A stretch of 37,433 nucleotides of DNA from a virus, in the IMG/VR virus record IMGVR_UViG_3300044733_003504, positions 1 through 37,433 of that record. The stretch is one strand, 5' to 3'. Shown here one piece after another: positions 8,208-15,794 of this stretch (positions within the stretch are counted from its first letter, which is position 1; each line of letters opens with the position of its first letter). The position numbers were made by a program, and so were the translations under genes. The notes beneath the pieces were generated by a model. The model searched no databases, was not told where the DNA came from, and saw only the letters and a program-made list of their open reading frames with translations.

Positions 8208-8831
8208 ATGAATTCAGAAGCAGAACTTTTAGAAAAATTGATGATTTCAAAAAAAATCATGGATAAACATAATCAAATTGGTAGAGGTGAAGTCAGAAAT
8301 ACGACAATGAACTCAGAAAGTTTTTCTGCGCCAATGGTAGAGGAATTTCAAGCGCCACCTGCGAGTTATAATATTCCCCAAGAATTTATGTTAGAACAAT
8401 CAAAACCAACACCACAAGTCAATTCAAACTTACCGTTTGAACAAAAAATTTCTAATTCTAAATTACCCGATGACATTAAAAGATTGATGATGGAACACCC
8501 AATTCAACAACCAACTATGGGAATGTCTTCAGGTGCGGTGTTGAGTGACGAACTTGTAGAAAAAGCATCAAGGTTGATGAATTCAACCCCAAGTAAAAAT
8601 GGCGTGAATGAATCAAAAAATATCGCTCAAACAAACAGACAACAACCAACATCACAATCTATTAATATGGAAGAAATTAAAGATGTCATCAGAGAAACAG
8701 TTCAAGAAGTTCTTTATGAAAATGGTCTTTTAGTTGAGTCAACAAAAAACTCTTCTGATGTTTTTAAATTTAGAGTCGGTCAACATATATTTGAAGGTAA
8801 AGTCACTAAGATAAGAAAGATTAGTAAATAG
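8208..8831 (+). CDS. Unknown protein, disordered middle and small C-terminal beta domain
   Basis: 207 residues, not recognised. Residues 1-25 are helical (SEAELLEKLMISKKIMDKHN). Residues 35-150 are rich in Gln, Asn, Pro and Ser and likely disordered. A helix at about 155-175 (MEEIKDVIRETVQEVLYENG) leads to a short C-terminal beta module 'FKFRVGQHIFEGKVTKIRKI'. A helix-VxExVxEVL-type segment of this kind appears in head or scaffold-associated proteins of T4-like phages, but I do not assign it. It is the last gene of the operon; a strong hairpin terminator follows 22 bases after its stop. Confidence 0.7.
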   Translation: MNSEAELLEKLMISKKIMDKHNQIGRGEVRNTTMNSESFSAPMVEEFQAPPASYNIPQEFMLEQSKPTPQVNSNLPFEQKISNSKLPDDIKRLMMEHPIQQPTMGMSSGAVLSDELVEKASRLMNSTPSKNGVNESKNIAQTNRQQPTSQSINMEEIKDVIRETVQEVLYENGLLVESTKNSSDVFKFRVGQHIFEGKVTKIRKISK

Positions 8832-8853
8832 TTTTAAATTTAATAATGAATGC

Positions 8854-8880
8854 AACCCATCTTAAAAAGGTGGGTTTTTT
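8854..8880 (+). terminator. Rho-independent terminator
   Basis: AACCCATCTT, loop AAA, AAGGTGGGTT: a 10-bp stem with one G-U pair, running into a T tract. It closes the 6170-8831 operon and separates it from the homing endonuclease gene. Confidence 0.88.
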
Positions 8881-8914
8881 GTTTTATAAAAATTACCTTT
8901 TGATAGGACAGGAC

Positions 8915-8922
8915 TATTTATA
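8915..8922 (+). promoter_or_regulatory. TATTTATA late-promoter-like box before the homing endonuclease
   Basis: TATTTATAATAAAA, 21 bases before the ATG at 8936 and just after the terminator, giving the endonuclease (and the operon behind it) its own transcription start. Confidence 0.5.
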
Positions 8923-8935
8923 ATAAAATATTATT

Positions 8936-9841
8936 ATGGATAGTAAAATTGAAAAACAAATTATATCAGAATATAAAAATGGTAAAAGTAATATTGAAAT
9001 TGTAAAAATTGTTGGTCTATCAAAACCAACAATTCTTAAAGTCCTAAATAAACATAATCTAATTAGAAAAAGAGATAGGTGTTTAAGTTTAAATATTAAA
9101 AAAGATGGGGACAGATATTATGTTTTAAGGAAATGCCCAATGTGTAAAAATGATGTGAAAACGTCCTCTAAAGATAAAACAATTGCCTGTAGAAATCATT
9201 TCAACATAATTAATAGCAATTCATTGTGTAGAATTTGCATGGGTAAAAATAATACAGGAGAAGGTAACCCGTTTTATGGTAAAAAACACACAAAAAAAAC
9301 AAAGAAACAAATATCAAAAAATAGGAAAGGTAAAGCAATTGGGGACAAAAATAGTATGTCTAATATAATATGGAGAAAAAAAGCCAAGGATAATCTAAAA
9401 AAAAAGTGGGATAGTGGTGAATTAGATCATCTAAAACCTTTCTTTTCAGATTTAATGAAAAAAACGATAAGTCAAAAAAAAATTAAATCAGTAGTTAGGT
9501 CAAAAAAAGAAACAGAAATTATAGATCAAATTGAAAAAATGGGGTATTCTACTCAACATTCTTATATGGTTGAGTCAAAAATTTGTGATATTTACATACC
9601 TTCTTTAAATTTGATAATAGAATACAACGGAGACTATTGGCATTGTAATCCAAAAAAATACGAAGCAAATTATTACAATCAAAAAAAACAGAAATTTGCA
9701 AAAGAGTTATGGGAATATGATAAAAATAAAGTTGATTTAATATTAAAAAAGGGTTATAATTTAGAAGTGGTATGGGAATCAGATTTAAAAAATGACCATA
9801 CTATAATAAATAAACTAATAAAAAAATATGACAAAAAATAA
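8936..9841 (+). CDS. Homing endonuclease, NUMOD3 plus EDxHD/Vsr-like nuclease
   Basis: 301 residues. Residues 1-45 are a helix-turn-helix (SNIEIVKIVGLSKPTILKVL). Residues 60-103 hold CPMC...C...CRIC cysteines, probably a zinc ribbon. A NUMOD3 DNA-binding motif follows (NPFYGKKHTKKTKKQISKNR, about residue 113 on). The C-terminal 115 residues form a PD-(D/E)xK-type nuclease related to Vsr and EDxHD homing enzymes: 'ICDIYIPSLNLIIEYNGDYW' then H, with E-x-x-x-D...H as the likely metal site, and a late 'NLEVVWESD'. Such enzymes cut an intact target gene and copy themselves in. Its last 14 bases overlap the start of the glycosyltransferase gene at 9828, and a terminator lies upstream, so it looks like a free-standing insertion at that junction. 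Confidence 0.88.
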   Translation: MDSKIEKQIISEYKNGKSNIEIVKIVGLSKPTILKVLNKHNLIRKRDRCLSLNIKKDGDRYYVLRKCPMCKNDVKTSSKDKTIACRNHFNIINSNSLCRICMGKNNTGEGNPFYGKKHTKKTKKQISKNRKGKAIGDKNSMSNIIWRKKAKDNLKKKWDSGELDHLKPFFSDLMKKTISQKKIKSVVRSKKETEIIDQIEKMGYSTQHSYMVESKICDIYIPSLNLIIEYNGDYWHCNPKKYEANYYNQKKQKFAKELWEYDKNKVDLILKKGYNLEVVWESDLKNDHTIINKLIKKYDKK

Positions 9842-11072
9842 CCCCGTGAATGGTCGTGAGAGAATCAAAATATTGGTTCTCCCAAGTGACAAGTCCGGGG
9901 TTGGCTGAGGTAAATTTCGTTCAGTCGACCCCCACATCAAACTTCAAAATCTTTATCCCAACGATTTTCATGTTGATATTGATTACGAACCAAGAATCAA
10001 TGACATCAATTATTGGAAAAATTATCAAATTGTTCATTTCCATAGAAGTTTTGGAAACATTGATCAATGTCCTCAAATTATTAAGAGTTTAAAAAGTCTT
10101 GGTCTTATTGTAATTGCCGATCTTGATGATTATTGGTTACCAACAAAAGAACACCCAATTCATCAATTAATAATTGAAAGTAAGTTAAACACGAAAATTA
10201 TCGAAAACTTAAAAGTTGCCGATTACGTGACAACAACAACCGAAATATTTGCAAATGAAATTAGAAAGTTTAATAAAAACGTAATTGTTCTTCCAAACGC
10301 AATCGATCCAAAAGAACCCCAATTTAATCAACCAACACCCCCATCAGATAAAATTAGAGTTGGGTGGTTAGGAGGATCTTCACACTTACATGACTTGAAG
10401 TTATTGGATAACATGGTCAATAAATTAAGTTCTGTTCAAGACAAATTACAATACTATGTTTGTGGTTTTGATATTAGAGGAAGTGTTACTGAAATTAACA
10501 AACAAACTGGCGAACAAACTCAAAGACCGATCAAACCGCAAGAAACAGTTTGGGTAAAATATGAACAAATTTTTACAAACAACTACAATATAATTTCACC
10601 TGAATATAAAATCTTTTTAGATAAATTTGAAGATAAACCATTCGAAGGTGTTGAAAAAGAAAATTATGTTAGGGTTTGGACCCGTCCTGTAGATCAATAC
10701 GCAAGAAACTACTCTAACTTTGATATTTCGTTGGCACCAATTAAAAACCATATCTTTAATAGAATGAAATCTCAATTAAAAGTTATTGAGGCAGGATTTT
10801 ACAAAAAAGCTTTAATTGCATCAAATGTGGGCCCATATACTATAGATTTGAAACACGCAATTAAGAACGGTCAATTTACAGATGGAAATGCTCTTTTGGT
10901 TGATGAAGTTAGAAATCATAGCGATTGGTCAAAATGGATTAAAAAATTAGTTGATAATCCAAACATGATTACCGATCTTGGTGAAAGACTTTACGAAACC
11001 GTAAAAGATAAATATGACCTTAATGTGGTCACTAAAACAAGAGCAGACTTTTATAAATCTTTAATTAAATAA
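9828..11072 (+). CDS. GT-B glycosyltransferase with an in-frame UGA at codon 27 (recoded or disrupted)
   Basis: Reading from the ATG at 9828 gives 414 codons: MTKNNPVNGRERIKILVLPS then DKSGVG, a TGA at 9906-9908, and GKFRSVDPHIKLQ. The frame then stays open to 11072. The reading 'ILVLPSD..GVG..FRS.DPH' is a typical first strand and Gly-rich loop of GT-B glycosyltransferases, and 'VIADLDDYW', 'ADYVTTTTEIF', 'VLPNAID' and 'VGWLGGSSHLHDL' continue the fold; the C-terminal half has 'FNRMKSQLKVIEAGFYKKAL', the nucleotide-sugar side. So the 5' part belongs to the gene. TGA is a normal stop elsewhere in the window (for example at 12397 and 20458) and Trp is TGG. No ATG lies soon after the TGA to restart a nearly full protein. 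It may be recoded by a six-base hop, disrupted, or a sequence error. Confidence 0.8.
9897..9932 (+). other. Hairpin enclosing the in-frame UGA
   Basis: Bases 9897-9909 (GGGGTTGGCTGAG) pair with 9920-9932 (TTCAGTCGACCCC): 13 consecutive pairs, 10 Watson-Crick and 3 G-U, around a 10-base loop. The take-off Gly codon GGC and the TGA lie in the 5' arm, and the second Gly codon GGT starts at the loop. A stem this GC-rich is exceptional in this AT-rich coding sequence. Confidence 0.7.
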
Positions 11073-11074
11073 AA

Positions 11075-11800
11075 ATGATCAATATCCCAATTACAAAAAT
11101 TTTATTTTTAGACATCGAAACCGTCGGTGGATGTAAGGATTATCAAACATGTATAGAATCAAACCCTAAAGTCGCCGATCAGTTCGACAAATATTTTGAT
11201 TGGTTTTTAAAAAGATTCCCTGAAGATAAAGATTTTTCCAACGACAGATCGACGGAAGAATTTATGGATATTATTTTTAGAAAACGAGCAGCTCTTGTTC
11301 CTGAGTTTGCAAAAATAGTTTGTGTCTCAATGTCATTTGTTTTAGATAGTGGTGAAGTTAAACGACAAACTTTTTCTGGTGATAATGAATATGAGTTATT
11401 GTTAGAGGTTAGAAATCTTTTAGACCGTTGTCATAAGTTAGATTTTTATTTATGCGGTCACAATCTCAAAAATTTTGATATACCAATGATGGCTAAACGA
11501 ATGATTATTAATGGAATAATGCCATCAAAAATACTTCCGTCTTATGATACTAAACCGTGGGAGGTAAGGGCGATTGATACAAAGGAAATTTGGCAATATG
11601 GTGCATATACCGCAATTGGATCTTTGGATTTGATGTGTGCTTGTTTGAATATCCCAACACCAAAGGGAGGTGAAGTAAATGGTGGTATGGTTCATGAGGC
11701 TTATTGGGGTCATAATAGGCTAGATGAAATTGCAAGATATTGTGAAAAAGATGTTGATGTATTGGTCGACGCAATAATGAAATTAAAAAGTTTAAAATAA
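11075..11800 (+). CDS. DEDDy 3'-5' exonuclease (DnaQ-like / PolB exonuclease-like)
   Basis: 241 residues. It has the DEDDy exonuclease signature: DIE at residues 13-15 after a hydrophobic strand (KILFLDIET), 'CGHNLKNFDIPMMAKRM' with D135, and 'YCEKDVDVL' with Y222 and D226. These carboxylates bind two metal ions and remove nucleotides from 3' ends. There is no polymerase domain, so it is a stand-alone exonuclease; related free-standing enzymes are common in Bacteroidetes and their phages. A role in repair or trimming of phage DNA is inferred. It starts two bases after the glycosyltransferase stop, and its own TAA overlaps the dUTPase ATG (TAATG at 11798), so it is part of the long operon. Confidence 0.88.
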   Translation: MINIPITKILFLDIETVGGCKDYQTCIESNPKVADQFDKYFDWFLKRFPEDKDFSNDRSTEEFMDIIFRKRAALVPEFAKIVCVSMSFVLDSGEVKRQTFSGDNEYELLLEVRNLLDRCHKLDFYLCGHNLKNFDIPMMAKRMIINGIMPSKILPSYDTKPWEVRAIDTKEIWQYGAYTAIGSLDLMCACLNIPTPKGGEVNGGMVHEAYWGHNRLDEIARYCEKDVDVLVDAIMKLKSLK

Positions 11801-12399
11801 TGAAAGAATTTGATGATGATATTGACCCTAAGGAAATGGAAAGTCTTATGGAATTTATTAACACAATTGACGAAAGTAATGTTAATTATGATAGTTTAAT
11901 GCAAAATCTATCTTTAGATTTTGAAAACTTAGAAAAAGAAATGGAAAATTTTACTCCAAAACTTGACGTAAGTTATAAAAAAACAAAAGACAATACCGCA
12001 GACCCAAATTACGCATATGAATCAGATTCTGGATTTGATTTATATAGTGTTGAGGATAAATGGATTCATCCGTTCGGTAGAACTCTTATTCCTACAGGTC
12101 TTCATATTGATATACCAGATGGGTATGAAATTCAAGTAAGATCTAAAAGTGGATTGGCTCTAAAACAAGGACTTATGGTTCTGAACTCACCTGGAACCGT
12201 AGATCAAGGTTATTTAGGAGAAATACAAGTTATACTTTTCAACACAACTAATGAAAAAATAAAAATTGAAAGTGGTCAAAAAATTGCACAAGCAGTTTTA
12301 TGTCCTGTTGTTTCAGGTAAGTGGGTTAATTTTATACAAAAAGATAATTTAGAAAATAAAGACCGAAATGAAAATGGTTTCGGTTCAACTGGCGTATGA
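11800..12399 (+). CDS. dut: dUTPase with an N-terminal extension
   Basis: 199 residues. It hydrolyses dUTP to dUMP and pyrophosphate, keeping uracil out of DNA and feeding dTMP synthesis. All five motifs of trimeric dUTPases are present: DSGFDLYS (from residue 76), RSKSGLA (from 114), SPGTVDQGYLGEI (from 130, with the catalytic Asp and the uracil-binding Tyr), GQKIAQ (about 159) and RNENGFGSTGV at the C-terminus, the P-loop-like flap. The first 50 residues are an acidic helical extension (DDDIDPKEMESLMEFINTID) not found in the usual enzyme of about 150 residues. Start and stop overlap both neighbours (TAATG and ATGA), implying translational coupling with the exonuclease and the next glycosyltransferase. 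Confidence 0.95.
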   Translation: MKEFDDDIDPKEMESLMEFINTIDESNVNYDSLMQNLSLDFENLEKEMENFTPKLDVSYKKTKDNTADPNYAYESDSGFDLYSVEDKWIHPFGRTLIPTGLHIDIPDGYEIQVRSKSGLALKQGLMVLNSPGTVDQGYLGEIQVILFNTTNEKIKIESGQKIAQAVLCPVVSGKWVNFIQKDNLENKDRNENGFGSTGV

Positions 12400-13907
12400 T
12401 CACAATAATTTACTCAACACATAAAGATCAAGATTATAATAAAAAATTTCAACAACATTTATTACAAACTGTTGGGTTAAAAGATGTTCAAATCTTAGAA
12501 TTTGTAAATCATAATCAATATTCGTTATCAGAAGTCTATAATAGTGGTATTACTCAATCTAATTATGATATTGTCTGTTGTATTCATAACGACATCAAGT
12601 TAGAAAAAAATTGGGGAAAAAAACTTTTACAAGATTTTTCTAATAACCCCGAATTCGGTGTAATTGGAAAGGCAGGATCTTGTTACTTTCCAAAATCAGG
12701 AGTGTATTGGGAACGAATGCACTACACGATGGTTGGTCAAGTATATCATCATCCTGAGGGTCAAAAAAAATGGGTTAATAAGTATTCGACAAAATTACCT
12801 TTTTTAATTCCCGTAGTTACGATAGATGGATTATTCATTTCATTTGATAAAACAAAAATTAAACATAGGTTTGATGAGACCATCGGTAGATTTCATTTTT
12901 ATGATCATTTATTTTGTTTGCCAAATTATTTGGATGGAATTAAAATTGGGGTAACCTCTTCATTTGAAATAACACACGAGTCTGTTGGCCAACCAAATCA
13001 AGAATTTTGGGAGAGTAAAGATAAATTTATTGAAAAATGGGGACACAAGTTACCGTTAGATCTCAAACCTGACCAAGTTTATATTCCAAAAATTAAAGAA
13101 AAACCAATAAAAAATTTTGGCAAAGTTGCCATCATTATACCAACCAAAGGTAAATTAGATCTTTTATTCAAGTGCATTAATTCTTTTTATGAATTTTGTG
13201 ATCCTAATATGTTTGAGATTTTCATTGCAGATACAGGATCATTATCAGAAGAAAAAAATTCGATAAAAGAAAAAATTAAAAATTATAATAACATAAATCT
13301 TATTGAGTATGATTACTATAATTTTTCCAAAATAAATAATCACGTTGTAAAAAACCATATCAGTGATGATTTTGAGTTTTTATTATTTTGTAATAATGAT
13401 ATTGAGATCAAAAGTAATGTTGTTTATGGTATGTTAAAGACATTTAAAGAAAATCTAAAAACAGGAACGGTAGGGTGTAGGTTACACTTTTCTAACAACA
13501 CAGTTCAACACGATGGAATTTCAGTTCTAATGAAAACCTCATCAAAAAGTTTTTTAGTTGATCATTTGATGAGAGAAACTTATTATAAATATTCAATAGG
13601 AAATACAGAAGTTGGTGGAAATACTGCGGCGCTTATGATGGTTAGAAAATCTTTATTTTTAAAATTTGAAGGGTTTAATGAAAACTTAAGACACTGTTAT
13701 GAAGACGCACTTTTTAATTTACAACTTCTAAAAAATGGCTATATTAATTACTGTAATTGTGATTATGTCGCATATCACCATGAATCACAAACAAGAAATA
13801 CAGAAGATACAAAAAAAGAAATGGCGGAAGACTTTAACCAAACTTTATATCCTTTTATAAAAGAAAACTTTGAAAAATTAAAAAAATATATAATTGTAAC
13901 AAATTAG
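12396..13907 (+). CDS. Two-domain glycosyltransferase (family-2 type)
   Basis: 503 residues with two GT-A-like halves. Residues 1-220: 'MITIIYSTHKDQDYN', 'DIVCCIHNDIKLEKNWGKKL' and 'VDGLFISFDK...RFHFYDH', the pattern of the Glyco_tranf_2_5 type. Residues 240-490: a second GT2 domain, 'KVAIIIPTKGKLDLLFKCIN', a 'LLFCNNDIEI' metal-binding DxD equivalent, and 'GGNTAALMMVRKSLFLKFEG', 'NENLRHCYEDALFNLQL' in the acceptor half. Such bifunctional proteins can add two sugars in succession; donor and acceptor cannot be told from sequence. No membrane anchor or signal peptide, so it acts in the cytoplasm. It overlaps the dUTPase stop by four bases (ATGA). Confidence 0.85.
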   Translation: MITIIYSTHKDQDYNKKFQQHLLQTVGLKDVQILEFVNHNQYSLSEVYNSGITQSNYDIVCCIHNDIKLEKNWGKKLLQDFSNNPEFGVIGKAGSCYFPKSGVYWERMHYTMVGQVYHHPEGQKKWVNKYSTKLPFLIPVVTIDGLFISFDKTKIKHRFDETIGRFHFYDHLFCLPNYLDGIKIGVTSSFEITHESVGQPNQEFWESKDKFIEKWGHKLPLDLKPDQVYIPKIKEKPIKNFGKVAIIIPTKGKLDLLFKCINSFYEFCDPNMFEIFIADTGSLSEEKNSIKEKIKNYNNINLIEYDYYNFSKINNHVVKNHISDDFEFLLFCNNDIEIKSNVVYGMLKTFKENLKTGTVGCRLHFSNNTVQHDGISVLMKTSSKSFLVDHLMRETYYKYSIGNTEVGGNTAALMMVRKSLFLKFEGFNENLRHCYEDALFNLQLLKNGYINYCNCDYVAYHHESQTRNTEDTKKEMAEDFNQTLYPFIKENFEKLKKYIIVTN

Positions 13908-13909
13908 AT

Positions 13910-14470
13910 ATGGAATCGATCATTACCTTTATTATCCCTTCGATCGCAAGATTAACTTTATTAACCACGATCGAGTCTTTAAAAAAACAATCAAATCCAA
14001 ATTGGAATGCAATTGTAATTTATGATGGTGTTGATGGACCTACTTTTGATGATGAAAGAATTAAAATTATCAAATCAGAAAAAGTTGGTTTAGAAGGCCC
14101 AATGAACGGTCAATCTGGTTTGGTTAGAAATATAGGAATTAAACAAACTGAAACCGAATGGATAGGTTTTTTAGATGATGACGATACAATTCATCCTGAA
14201 TATGTCTCAACTTTAGTTGAGAAGTATTTAGATAAAGATTTTGTGGTATGGAGAATGAAATATCAAAATGGTATTGTGTTACCACCAATTAAACATAATG
14301 AATTAACTTTTTCTCGAGTTGGTATTTCTTTTTGTTATAAGAAATCCTTAGGTGAAATATTATTTGATAATAATAGAGATGGTGAAGATTTTGATTTTTT
14401 AATGAAATTACAAAATCTAACAAATAAATGGGTGATTACACCTGAAGTATATTATAATGTAAGACACTAA
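13910..14470 (+). CDS. Small family-2 glycosyltransferase
   Basis: 186 residues, a single GT-A domain, shorter than the usual 250-300. The N-terminus 'ITFIIPSIARLTLLTTIESL' with 'KQSNPNWNAIVIYDG' is the nucleotide-binding half, and 'EWIGFLDDDDTIHPEYV' (D89-D92) carries the DxD that holds the metal and the donor diphosphate. The C-terminal 'GEDFDFLMKLQN' is the usual catalytic ED motif of GT2 enzymes. The short length lacks any C-terminal membrane or accessory segment. The stop overlaps the start of the next gene by one base (TAATG at 14468). Donor and acceptor are unknown; by context it belongs to the phage glycan module. Confidence 0.85.
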   Translation: MESIITFIIPSIARLTLLTTIESLKKQSNPNWNAIVIYDGVDGPTFDDERIKIIKSEKVGLEGPMNGQSGLVRNIGIKQTETEWIGFLDDDDTIHPEYVSTLVEKYLDKDFVVWRMKYQNGIVLPPIKHNELTFSRVGISFCYKKSLGEILFDNNRDGEDFDFLMKLQNLTNKWVITPEVYYNVRH

Positions 14471-15096
14471 TGGATATAACTAATTTTTTTTCTAAAACAT
14501 ACTGTATTAACTTAGAACGTAGAAAAGACAGATGGAATGAATGTTTATTGGAATTTAAAAATAAAGAATTAAATAACATTGAAAGGGTTTCTGCAGTGGA
14601 CGGAAAAGATTTGATGTTTTTTTCACAAAAAGTTAATTCTTCTGCATTGGCTCTTATTTTAACTAATGAAAAAATATTTGAAAGTGCGATAGAAAATAAT
14701 TATGAAACAATTTTAATTTTGGAAGATGATATAGAATTTACAGATCAAGTAAAAGATATTTCTTCTTTTGTTGAGAAATTACCTGAAAATTGGGACATGA
14801 TATATTTTGGTGGAAATCACAATACACATGTCGGGCATAAAGCTCCAGAATCAATCAATGAAAAGGTTGTTAAATTACACCACACTTTTAGCACACATTG
14901 TATAGGTATAAATAAAAAGGCTTACCAACCCATATTAGATAGAATTAGAAAAAGAGATCAACCGTTGGATGTGATTTATAGTGATTTACAAAAAAAACTT
15001 AACGTATATTCCTTTGTTCCCGCAATGGCAACACAAAGAGTCAGTTTTAGTGATATAGAGAATAAAGTTACGGATTATAAATGGTTAATAAAATAA
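14470..15096 (+). CDS. Family-25 glycosyltransferase (LPS/collagen type)
   Basis: 208 residues. It matches GT25 enzymes: the N-terminal 'TYCINLERRKDRWNECLLEF', the 'RVSAVDGKDL' segment, and 'ILILEDDIEF' (E85-D87, metal-binding EDD), then 'WDMIYFGGN' and 'HCIGINKKAYQPIL'. Bacterial members transfer sugars such as galactose to lipo-oligosaccharide; animal relatives act on hydroxylysine of collagen. The phage acceptor could be a glycan or a virion protein, which cannot be decided here. Start overlaps the previous stop by one base. The FkbM-type methyltransferase follows three bases later. Confidence 0.87.
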   Translation: MDITNFFSKTYCINLERRKDRWNECLLEFKNKELNNIERVSAVDGKDLMFFSQKVNSSALALILTNEKIFESAIENNYETILILEDDIEFTDQVKDISSFVEKLPENWDMIYFGGNHNTHVGHKAPESINEKVVKLHHTFSTHCIGINKKAYQPILDRIRKRDQPLDVIYSDLQKKLNVYSFVPAMATQRVSFSDIENKVTDYKWLIK

Positions 15097-15099
15097 CAT

Positions 15100-15756
15100 A
15101 TGAATATAGAAAATAAAGTATTAGAGTTATCGAATAATAATAAGATTGATTATATTTTACATTTGGGGGCCCACACCGGTCATGAGATAGATTTTTACGC
15201 AAAATTAAACCCAAAAATTATTTACTGGTTTGAGGCAAATCCAGAATTGATCGAACAACTAAAATCCAATATATCAAGATATCCTAATATCCAACAAGAA
15301 ATTTTTCAATATGCGGTTTCATCTCAAAACGCAAAATTAAAATTCAACCTGATATATAGTATAGATGGATCGAATACAGGTTGTTCGTCCTTGAAAGAAT
15401 TAAAACATCATTCTTTACAATACCCTCACATACAAAAAATCAAAGAAATCGAAGTTGTTTCAGTTAGAATAGATGACTTTTTGAAAGAAAATAATTTAAT
15501 ACAAGATTTCGATTTAATAAACATGGATATACAAGGATCTGAATACGATGTATTATCAACAACCAATTTTTTGTTTTCAGAAAAGTTAAAAAATCAAATT
15601 TTTATTCTCGAAACAACCAAGGATGAAATGTATGAAGGTCAAAAATTAGAATCGGACATAATAGATTTGATGAATTCAAAAGGGTTTGAAAAATACCACT
15701 ATGATACCATGTCACATAATTGGGGGGATACTATGTTTATTAAAAATAGAATATAA
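15100..15756 (+). CDS. FkbM-family SAM-dependent methyltransferase
   Basis: 218 residues. The Rossmann-fold SAM-binding region is visible: 'DYILHLGAHTGHEIDFYAKL' (motif I, residues about 18-37), 'IYWFEANPELIEQLKSNI' (acidic residue for the ribose) and 'DLINMDIQGSEYDVLS' near residue 140, the characteristic MDIQGxE of FkbM proteins. FkbM enzymes O-methylate sugars and polyketides; in glycan clusters they cap or decorate sugars. Here it probably methylates a sugar of the phage-made glycan, an inference from its place between GT25 and GT11. Intergenic spacing to the next gene is 38 bases, the largest gap inside this operon, with an AT-only hairpin that is too weak to call a terminator. Confidence 0.88.
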   Translation: MNIENKVLELSNNNKIDYILHLGAHTGHEIDFYAKLNPKIIYWFEANPELIEQLKSNISRYPNIQQEIFQYAVSSQNAKLKFNLIYSIDGSNTGCSSLKELKHHSLQYPHIQKIKEIEVVSVRIDDFLKENNLIQDFDLINMDIQGSEYDVLSTTNFLFSEKLKNQIFILETTKDEMYEGQKLESDIIDLMNSKGFEKYHYDTMSHNWGDTMFIKNRI

Positions 15757-15794
15757 GTTCTTTATTTTTAATAAAGTAAAATTATATTTAAAAT

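Noticed and set aside
9906-9908. Genome-wide use of UGA as Trp
   Set aside because: Genes such as dUTPase (ends at 12399), PhoH (20460) and the epimerase at 17443 stop at TGA in tight ATGA or similar overlaps, and Trp is coded by TGG throughout.
9897-9932. Selenocysteine insertion element for the UGA
   Set aside because: The UGA lies inside the stem at the edge of the loop rather than before a hairpin at the usual distance, and the family has no Cys or Sec at this position that I know of.
9850-10092. Open frame of 80 residues after the homing endonuclease
   Set aside because: It is out of frame with the glycosyltransferase, whose own frame gives a convincing protein (FRSVDPHIKLQ... through IADLDDYW) across the same bases.
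10227-11072. GTG start at 10227 as the beginning of the glycosyltransferase
   Set aside because: The same frame continues upstream with family-typical sequence to the ATG at 9828, broken only by the TGA at 9906; starting at 10227 would remove the N-terminal half-fold.
15757-15794. Terminator in the 38-base gap before the GT11 gene
   Set aside because: The hairpin CTTTATT/AATAAAG has only one G-C pair and no T tract; too weak to call.
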